In this document: positions 56,970 through 64,000 of the stretch, one piece after another
How positions within the stretch are numbered: position 1 is the first letter of the stretch
Layout: the number at the start of each line of letters is the position of its first letter
Assembly: GCF_030864355.1 (NCBI RefSeq)
Contig: NC_083395.1
Location: forward strand, 3,038,001 to 3,102,000
DNA: 64,000 nucleotides
Source of the DNA: Cutaneotrichosporon cavernicola
Taxonomy: Eukaryota > Basidiomycota > Tremellomycetes > Trichosporonales > Trichosporonaceae
Direction of reading: 5' to 3'
Notes under the pieces: generated by a model
What the model was told of the DNA's origin: nothing
The model's database searches: none
What the model saw: the letters and a program-made list of their open reading frames with translations, nothing else
Program-made: the position numbers and the translations under genes

Positions 56970-57989
56970 AGTAGAGAATGCACAACGTACAGGAGTCTAG
57001 GAATACACATACTTCTGTCTTTTCCACCATAAATCCATTTTTCCTTTCATCATGGACTGTCGGCGGAGGAAGAGGACCAAGACGACCAATCCGATTATGT
57101 GGTGGTTATTGTACAGGAGCCCGTTGATAGCGACGGGGAGCGGGAGTGTAACGACGAATACTAACCCTCGACTCGATGTGCTGTTGAGAATAACTGTTAG
57201 TGTTTCTACTGCTGACAAAGTGCCAGGGCTGAACAAGGCTCCTCTTCTCGCACCACTAGAACTTGCCACAGCATATAACACGCTGCAAATGCTCACTTTC
57301 CCCATGCTCCACAACATGCGGCCTACCACCAAATAGGTAGAAGATAATCTGCTTGAAGGAATCAGGGATTGGTTCCATTCGATCCGGCGCCACCTTGCAT
57401 AAGCTTTCGCGCCGTTCAAGAAGAGAAGCAAGACAAGAGCACTGACCCTCACCCGTCCGCAGAGAATCCCGATGTAACCGGGCACAGTTCGGACAGTTCC
57501 TATTTCCGTGCCACTTGTCAGACCCAGAGACCTAGAGGCGCTGCACAGACGGTGGCGGCGCCACGGTCCAGACCGGGGTGAGGCCTCACGGTTGCTGGTG
57601 CCGGGGTTCGGGCTGATGGGTCTGATGGGGCTTGCAAAGAGCAAGAGTCTCTCGCACTCTTCGTTTTGGTTGTCACACACTCACTGCCCACGCTGTCCAC
57701 GCTGCACTTGCAGGGCAACGGGAACAGAGACCGGGAACATGGTTACTCCTGACATGCACACGGCGCAATGTACACGCTCGCTACAACTCCGATCTTCCCA
57801 TGGTGACTATGACTGTGGTGACGGTTGGTGACGACCCCAGAAAGCGCTCGCACCGCGGCCACTGACCTTTTCCACTCATGTTCGCACATAGCTGCTGCCT
57901 CATAAGCCCAGCGTCCAGCTCCAGCTCAGCTCCAGCTCCTTGTCCAGCTCCAGCTCAGCTCCAGCTCACTTGCGCATCCCGAGCTCGCA
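56970..57989. other. Intergenic region with an uncertain hydrophobic minus-strand ORF
   Basis: About 1 kb separates the acidic gene from the Ser-rich gene. It contains the uncertain 227-codon minus ORF (listed separately). A 26-base direct repeat (GTCCAGCTCC then AGCTCAGCTCCAGCTC) occurs at 57913-57938 and 57942-57967, just before the next ATG. Confidence 0.45.
56997..57680 (-). CDS. Possible membrane protein fragment (uncertain)
   Basis: A continuous 227-codon frame with hydrophobic stretches such as SALVLLLFLNGAKAYARW, GLVFVVTLPLPVAING and HIIGLVVLVLFLRRQ. Its first 65 codons are Ser/Arg/Pro-rich and unlike a normal N-terminus. Possible splice sites inside would change the frame (for instance a segment reading DSFKQIIFYLF). 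It could be the 3' end of a multi-exon membrane gene, a decayed gene, or chance. No family was recognised. Confidence 0.25.
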   Translation of the reverse strand: MCDNQNEECERLLLFASPIRPISPNPGTSNREASPRSGPWRRHRLCSASRSLGLTSGTEIGTVRTVPGYIGILCGRVRVSALVLLLFLNGAKAYARWRRIEWNQSLIPSSRLSSTYLVVGRMLWSMGKVSICSVLYAVASSSGARRGALFSPGTLSAVETLTVILNSTSSRGLVFVVTLPLPVAINGLLYNNHHIIGLVVLVLFLRRQSMMKGKMDLWWKRQKYVYS

Positions 57990-58834
57990 ATGTCCTCTCC
58001 CGGTAGTCCAGCGCCAACGACCGCCTTCCCACTGGTAAGTTGATCTCCCAACTCGGCTGACCCCAGCTCCCCGATGAGCTCGACGACGCCGTGTACGATG
58101 CGTATGTCGTCTTTGTGGCCGACAACTTGCGGGGATGGCTGTCGTCTCGCACGCTCTCAGTCTCTCGCTCACGCAGCGCATCAATCCCTCCCACGCCGGC
58201 ACTCACCACCGCTCCATCGACCCCAGACTGTTCGGTACGCACTCCAACGACGCCATTCCCAACCATACTGAGTGGTCACGCTGTACCACCTCGCTCGTCC
58301 AGCCTTCCTCTCGTGCGTGCTAGCCCGCCCAATCCCTCTATCAAGCACCGGATATCAGCCCCAATGCCTCTGCGGACCTCGTGGAACCGCTCCAGCACGG
58401 CCCACGTCTCCCTCCGCTCATCCTCCACTCTCTCCAACTGTACTTTGAGCTCGAACCTCTCCCATTCCGCCTCGATCTCGCGTCTCAGTCACTCCCCGAG
58501 CTCGAGCTCGAGCTCGAACCTCGGCCACTCGACAAGCTCGAGCCTCAGCCACTCGAGCTCAAACCTCAGCCACTCGACGAGCTCGAGCCTCTACAACCCC
58601 TCGATCCTGGATGCCCAGGTACACCCGGTCCGTGCCTACGACCCGTTCACGGACGGGTTCACGCACAACCTCACCAAGCGGAGCATCATGTCTGAGCACT
58701 TTGAGCTGCCCGACCTCCCGCTCCCACCAGCCGATATCTGGCATCGCGGGTCGAACAGCAGTGCATCCTCGGCTCTGCCGAGTATCAAGGAGGTCAATGA
58801 GGAGCGGCGGCCGGTCGAGCGCGTGTGGTGGTAG
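57990..58834 (+). CDS. Ser-rich protein of unknown function
   Basis: No known family. A first exon of 45 bases (MSSPGSPAPTTAFPL) is followed by a 31-base phase-0 intron (GTAAGT to CTGACCCCAG) and one long exon, giving about 270 residues. It starts LPDELDDAVYDAYVVFVADN, then becomes Ser/Thr/Pro-rich. A stretch of near-repeats (SSNLGHSTSSSLSHSSSNLS) is encoded by GAGCTC-rich DNA. The C-terminus is less repetitive: VRAYDPFTDGFTHNLTKRSI, then MSEHFELPDLPLPPADIWHR, ending in two Trp. The non-repetitive ends look constrained and are the best handles for homology. A second frame stays open across the repeat, as expected for biased repeats. Confidence 0.6.
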
Positions 58835-59506
58835 ACACAGGAAGGGCGGCTGGCCCGCCAAGATAAGAACGTGCTTAGACACAGGCATGGGGCGGCTGGC
58901 CAGCCAGATAAGGACATGCTTAGACACATAAGGCGTGGGCGAGGATGCGGTGACGAAAAGCAGGGTAGAGAACGTGTTGTAAGCATGTGTCCATCGTTCA
59001 TCTCGTTAAGACCTCTGTCCCTCGATGGGAGAGTCGAGAGTCTCGATTCATGGGATGTATATGTTGTTTTACCCACCGCCTCACCACGCCCCACAGTCGC
59101 AACTCGGGTTGAGGTAACGAGTAGTGTATTGCTCTCGGATCTGCCAGGCGGGTGGGTTGGCCCTGTGTCCACGTGTGAATCACTTGCGGCGCCACTCCCG
59201 TCCACCAACGGCAAGACATGTGCGATGTAAGCATGTGAAAGGTGTCGATTGGTCCTGGAAGAGGACTGACATCGCAGACGCGTGTGGTTTGTGGCTTACC
59301 TCGCGCCTATGCGGGTTTGTGGCTTACCTCTCCCTCTCCCTCATCCCCATCTCGCCCCGTGTTCTTTTCCCACTCCCGCTGAGCATGGCAGCTTCCTTTC
59401 CCACTCGCTGATCATGGGAGCGTGTGAGCGATACTGTACCGAGCGTCATATAAGCATCATATACGCGGCTCATCACCGTTCCATCCCACCATCCCCACCC
59501 ATTTCC
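58835..59506. other. Intergenic region with imperfect duplications
   Basis: A segment of about 50 bases is duplicated (58837-58930: GGCTGGCC, GATAAG and TGCTTAGACACA in each copy). GGTTTGTGGCTTACCTC occurs at 59286-59302 and 59314-59330. No gene was recognised. Confidence 0.5.
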
Positions 59507-59726
59507 ATGTCTCGTCGTAAACCGCGAAACACCCTCCCGCCCGACTGGGAGCCTACGGTGGGTACATGTGTGTCGGTGCTGATGCCAGTGGCTCGAGGAG
59601 ATTAGCGAAGACGAAGACGAGGCGTCAGACTGGTCCGAGGATGAGGATGAGAGAGAGGGGGAGGATGAGGATGAGAGAGAGGGGGAGGATGAGGATGAGA
59701 GAGAGGACGAGGGGGAGGGGGAGTGA
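59507..59726 (+). CDS. Small acidic protein, unrecognised
   Basis: A 51-base first exon (MSRRKPRNTLPPDWEPT) is followed by a 31-base phase-0 intron (GTGGGT to CTGATGCCAG) and a 138-base exon, giving 62 residues. Exon 2 begins WLEEISEDEDEASDWSEDED and continues as repeats of DEDEREGE, ending at TGA 59724-59726. A basic head and an almost purely acidic tail are the only features. It resembles the acidic gene at 56239 in exon layout and in a Trp/Asp-rich start followed by acidic repeats. It may be a decayed relative or a separate short gene; expression evidence would be needed. Confidence 0.45.
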
Positions 59727-59948
59727 GGGCGAATGAGGGCCAGGAGGAGAGGAAGAGACGAGTAACGATGCAACCGTCGTGGTATACGACGCTGGCAGTT
59801 GGAATGCAGCCACGAATCGAGTCGGCATTCAAGGTGTACTTTGCTGGGTCCTCGGTACTGTAACCTCGGTCGAACAATCCTATCGCACGTAGTCCCACTC
59901 AACGACCACCCCTCAACACATCATGCATCCACTACCACACCCACCAAC

Positions 59949-62900
59949 CTAGCCGTACTCGGCGATCACGCTCGCAGGCTGCACATACTCCCCCAGCGGG
60001 GCGTACGGCACGTCGTACCCGAACGCAGGGAGGGCTCCGAGTTGCAGGCCCCGCTCAGTTGTAGTCCACTGCGGAGCGGCCGTGATGCCCAGTACAAGAA
60101 CCCGTTGGCCGTACTTGTACTCTGGTGTGCCGAGTGCGAGGCCGTTTTGCGCATCCAGTACTGAGATGAGGTCGGGTACGCCTGCCACGATCGCCTCCTT
60201 TCCATCCACGATGTGTTTACAGAGCAGGTTCTCGTTCTTGAATGGGACTGGGGTTAGCTTGGATTTTACGCGTGGTTACTCTTCATGACGCCCTCGAAAC
60301 GTTGTGTTGGAGTGTCTTCCTCGGTCGCTAGTGCCTGTATCGTGATTTCGCCATATGTGTGGCCTTTGTAGATGTGTCTGCTGACGTCGGTCACCTTTCC
60401 TGCAAAAAGGACTTTGGCGGCTTTGTCACCGCCAACCGCGTCGACGAGGACGCGGCCCACGTTGCCTATATTGGCCTGTTTCGTGGCGAGAGAGACAGCG
60501 CGTCCCAGCCGCCATGCCTGCGACACCGTATTCCGCACGAGAGCTTTGCGGAGAAAAGCCTTGTCGAGCGGCCGACAAGCCACATCGGCATGTGTGCCCA
60601 TCTCGACACAACCAGCACGCATGATCCGGTCGATGTCAGTATAGTGCTTGGCGCTGGTCATGAATGTATTGTTCCCATTACCCGAGCACATTGCGTTTGG
60701 AAGACTCATTTCTCCGCGGTCGCCCTTATCAAAGACATTGACAGTCGTCTGCCAGCCCGTCGGGTAAGCGCGGCCCATGAAGTCGCCGTCGATGACGGGA
60801 ATGTCGAGGTATTTCGAGCTGCCGGCGGCCATGAGGTGCATGCCGTTTCCGCCGCCGATTTCGAGGGCAGCAAGGCCGCCGACGCGCTTCAGTCCGACAA
60901 AATCGACGAGCGCACGTGTTGCCTCGCTCGGATCACCGCCGTCCAGGCGCTCAAGCACGACTTCGGGCGACCCAATACCGCCTCCCCACACGACCTTGTC
61001 GTCGGGCCCCAAGCTCTCCAGATCCATTACCCGGACAGTGCCGCCGGCACGCACAAGCTCGCGGATGGCGAGCATGGTCGTGGCGGGGTTTCCACCGCCA
61101 CCCGTGCCGAGGATGTAGCAGCCGTCGGCGATCCATTGCAGGTCGAGCTCGGAAATGACCCAATGCTTACCCTCGATCTTTGGCTTGTAAGCTAGAATAT
61201 CCGCCGCAGTTATCGTCACATCCGATGTCGGCAGGGCGCCCTTTCCGTTCGCGGGCTCGACAGGCTTGACGGGCGAGCTCGTGTCCCATGACAACGCACC
61301 ACCAGCCGCCTCAGTGTCGTCCAGCGCCGCCGCGCCAGTCCACTCCCCAGCGGCCTTGACGTAGAACCGGCACTTGCCGGTGGTGTAGGCGATTGGGATG
61401 GCCTCTGACTCGACCACGGTTGTGTGGGCTGGATCCGCGCCATTCGCAATGGCGCGTGCAATGGCGCGCGCTTCCACCTCGCGCTGCACAGTTGTAATGG
61501 ATTTTATACTCGTGTCCTCGAACGTATCGATGACCGCTGAGATCTGGGCACAAGCCGCTCCGACAGCGTTGGCCTCGCCGTAGTGCGGGAAGCGATGGAC
61601 CTTGCTCACGCCGGCCAGCTCGTCTGGAACGAGAATCGCACCGCCGCCAACGAGGTAGACTGGGACGTCGGCTGTGCTGGTCTTCATACTGTCGATTGCG
61701 AGTTCGATCATCGTCTTTATGCGGGCCTGCGCACTCTCCACCATCGCCTCATCAATTTCTGCAACGAGTGCAGCATTCCCAATCCCATCACCCTTGCCGG
61801 CAGCCACGGCGATGTCTGTAGCCACGAGCGTGCGTCCTCCAAAGCACAGCGCTTCCTTTGTGATGAGGTACCCAACCGAATCAGGCCCGACCGTTGTCTT
61901 GTTGCCCTTGCGTACCCGCGAGCCGCCGCCCAGCCCCATAGAATGAACATGCGGCATGGAGAAGTTAAGGGGCACGCCCACAAGTTCGTGGAACGCCCCA
62001 GCCTGTCGTGGAAAGCCTGTGGGGAGGAGCACACCGATCTCGGTAGTGGTTCCGCCGACGTCGATGACTAGCGCCGTCTCACGCTTAGCCCCCGTCAGCG
62101 AGGCGAGGAAGTGGGCGCCCCGCATCGAGTTTGTAGGTCCGCTCGAGAACGTCCGAATTGGGAGCCGCGCAGCCTGCTCACACGCCATGAGCGTGCCGTC
62201 ATTGGAAGTCAGGAAGACGGGGCAGTCGAGGTCAAGTGCGGCCGTTGACGCGCGGAACCCCTCAACCGTCCTCTCAGCAAAGGAGAGGAGGGCAGCGTTG
62301 AGGATGGTAGCGTTTTCGCGCTGCAGGAGCCCAATGTTCGCCACGTCCTTTGACAGGGTGACGCGCACATTCGGGATTTCTGAGCGGATAATTGCTCCAA
62401 CCTTTTCTTCTTGTCGAAACTCCTCATCGATAGGGGAATAACACCCGGCCACCGCGACGGACCGTACCCCCATCTCCCGGATTTTGGCACTGATGGAGCG
62501 GATCTCGGCGGGGTCGATGGGGTCGATCTCGCGTCCATCCACCTCGAGGCCGCCACGAGCGAAGAACACTGGTCCTTCAAGTACAGCCCTCAGTTCGTAT
62601 GGAAACGATGCAAAGGGCGGACACAAGCGCGAGAAAGGGCCGCAGAGACGCACAACCGCCACGCGGTCGAGCTTGGCCGCATCCCGCTCGATGAGCGAAT
62701 TGACAAACGACGTCGTCCCGATCGCGACCGCCTGGATACGGTTCTTGTCTACATTTGCTTTCTGGAGGGTTGCGGCAATCGCAGCCTGAATGCCCTCGGC
62801 GACGTTTGGCGTCGTGGGCGCCTTGTATGCTGCTAGGACGGGGTCGGCGCAGCCCGGTGTCAGGTCCAGCACGACGGCGTCGCTGGGGTTAGGGATGGAA

Positions 62901-62997
62901 TTGGCCGAGGTATGCCGAGATAGAGATACGCTGTACTCACGTATTCGTTCCGCCGACGTCGACGCCGATGCGCAGTGGTGAGGCGGTGACGGTCATG
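59949..62997 (-). CDS. Hydantoinase/oxoprolinase fused to a DUF917 domain
   Basis: ATP-dependent cyclic-amide hydrolase. Start ATG 62997 (MTVTASPLRIGVDVGGTNT). Introns at about 62940-62885 and 60281-60246 (acceptors CTAACCCCAG) join three exons into about 985 residues. The HyuA part spans residues 1-540: N-terminal DVGGTNT phosphate loop, AIGTTSFVNSLIERD, AVAGCYSPIDEEFRQEE, FSSGPTNSMRGAHFLA and VIDVGGTTTEIGVL. The DUF917 part starts near DLQWIADGCYILGTGGGGNP and includes KVVWGGGIGSPEV, LEIGGGNGMHLMAA, DGDFMGRAYPTGWQTT and GEITIQALATEED. In bacteria the two parts are often separate neighbouring genes. It is divergent from the NCS1 permease. The substrate (hydantoins, 5-oxoproline or related rings) is inferred. 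Confidence 0.9.
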
Positions 62998-63559
62998 GTG
63001 GAGTGGATGAAGAGGAGGGAGTGGAGCGGAGATGAGTGGAGCGCTGGCTTAAGCTGTGTTGAGCGATGGCAAGGCGCGACTGTCCATATCTTACATGCGG
63101 GCGTTGGCGGTCATGTGGGCATGTGGGGTGGGGGTGGGGGTGGGCGCATGTATCGACGTAAGTCTCCACCTTGTCGTTCCTCGAGTTGTTGATGCCCACA
63201 CGGCGCTTATTGAGGGCAAGAACATCGAACGGCGTGCTGATGCCCACACGGCGCTTATTGGGGCAGGAACAGCGAACGGCGAGTGCTGGCAGGTGCGGGC
63301 ACCTCGGCAGTGTGGGCTTCAAGGTTATGTGGGCGATGGAGGCACGAGTCGCAGCCGTCGTAACCAGTCGGGTTGGTTGCCCAAGCTCACCTTCAAGTGG
63401 CGACCAACCTTGCCCACTCTGTCTGCAGTGCCTATACGCTCGTCTCGCTCGTCGCTCGCTGACTCGCTCCAGCTGATCCGAATGGACTGCCCACCACCGC
63501 TCCGACCTCCGCAACAAAAGGGAGCTGGCCAGTACCCTCCTCTTGATTCCAACTGTATC
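62998..63559. promoter_or_regulatory. Shared promoter of hydantoinase and NCS1 permease
   Basis: These 562 bases separate divergent start codons. They hold a 48-base direct duplication (63191-63287) and a GGGGTGGG repeat (about 63125-63145). No ORF with recognisable content was seen. Co-regulation is inferred from layout. Confidence 0.55.
63191..63287. repeat. 48-base direct duplication in the shared promoter
   Basis: Copy 1 begins at 63191 and copy 2 at 63239, both starting GATGCCCACACGGCGCTTAT. The first 22 bases are identical and the rest are about 80 percent alike. It could carry duplicated regulator sites. Confidence 0.85.
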
Positions 63560-64000
63560 ATGGCTGGTGTAGCGAGCAAATCGTGGGCCAAAAGGCTACA
63601 AGTCAAGCAGCGTGCCGGCGAGGAAGACGTGTGGGAGCAGAATGCCTGGGTGCGTTTCCCTATTCCACTCTGACACAAGCTCAACCGCGACAACGTCCCC
63701 CTGCCGCCGTCCCGTCGTACATGGGGCTACTGGTCGTACGTGGGGTTCTGGGTCACGACCGGCGTCAACGTCTCGGGGTGGTCTGGGGGTGCGGCGCTGC
63801 TCGGTCTAGGCCTGACTGTCGGGCAAGCGATGGCGGTGACTGTCGCTGCGCAAGCCATCATCGTCTCGGTATGGATCTTGACCGGGTGGGTTGGGGCGTA
63901 CTGGCACGTCTCGTTTCCCATGTGGAGCCGCTCGGTATGGGGCATCAAGGCAGCTTACTTCCCCCTCATCAATCGGATTATTCTCTCGTTTACGTGGACG
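63560..64000 (+). CDS. NCS1-family nucleobase/hydantoin-type permease (partial, 5' part)
   Basis: Sodium- or proton-coupled transporter of the NCS1 family (uracil, allantoin, thiamine, hydantoin and relatives). ATG at 63560 (MAGVASKSWAKRLQVKQRAG). Exon 1 (63560-63649) is joined by a 30-base intron (GTGCGT to CTGACACAAG) to the second exon at 63680, which runs off the window; 137 residues are visible. LNRDNVPLPPSRRTWGYWSY is the family hallmark at the start of helix 1. Helices follow: VGFWVTTGVNVSGWSGGAAL, VGQAMAVTVAAQAIIVSVWI, then YWHVSFPMWSRSVWGIKAAY. Substrate cannot be told from this fragment. Pairing with the divergent hydantoinase favours a hydantoin, allantoin or similar ring. Confidence 0.88.

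Noticed and set aside
60359..61195. 278-codon + strand frame
   Set aside because: It is a shadow of the hydantoinase-DUF917 exon.

Overview
The window is nuclear DNA of a basidiomycete yeast, most likely Tremellomycetes and possibly order Trichosporonales (Trichosporon, Cutaneotrichosporon, Apiotrichum or Vanrija). The order is inferred from protein resemblance, GC-rich coding DNA, many introns of roughly 30-60 bases, and gene families recognised from memory. No database was searched. There are about 25 recognisable protein genes, a few weaker ones, and two intron-containing tRNA genes. I saw no transposon, CRISPR array, rRNA or viral sequence.

Layout. 1-10600: 3' part of RRN3 (+), phospholipase NTE1 (-), a JMJD7-like JmjC hydroxylase (+), then 1.7 kb without a gene. 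10583-16270: tRNA-Lys(CTT), the rRNA-processing factor EFG1 (+), a GH71 alpha-1,3-glucanase (-) and mitochondrial ClpP (-). 16267-28022: TAF12 with very long polyglutamine (-), the endosomal Na+/H+ exchanger NHX1 (-), a bestrophin-like channel (-), tRNA-Ala(CGC) (+) and a CBF1-like bHLH factor (-). 28412-38071: a mitochondrial PPR protein (-), LSM6 (+), glutamate-cysteine ligase (-), thymidylate kinase (-) and glutamate 5-kinase (-). 38459-47045: an unrecognised repeat protein with a hydrophobic tail (-), an F-box/WD-like protein (+), the Rieske protein (-), mitochondrial ribosomal protein mL44 (-) and a possibly core-deleted MBOAT/wax-synthase-like gene carrying a minisatellite (-). 47873-55723: an alpha-arrestin (+), an alpha/beta hydrolase with a long tail (-) and cytosolic AsnRS (+). 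56239-59726: three small low-complexity genes on the + strand. 59949-64000: a fused hydantoinase/oxoprolinase-DUF917 enzyme (-) divergent from an NCS1 nucleobase/hydantoin-type permease (+) that runs off the window.

Most genes are unrelated housekeeping genes. The pair at the right end looks like a functional unit: uptake of a cyclic amide by the NCS1 carrier and its ring opening by the hydantoinase, from a shared 562-base promoter. Splice sites are informative throughout: donors are mostly GTGAGT-like, and a CTAAC or CTGAC branch-site motif lies only a few bases before the acceptor AG. This pattern was used to build the exon models.
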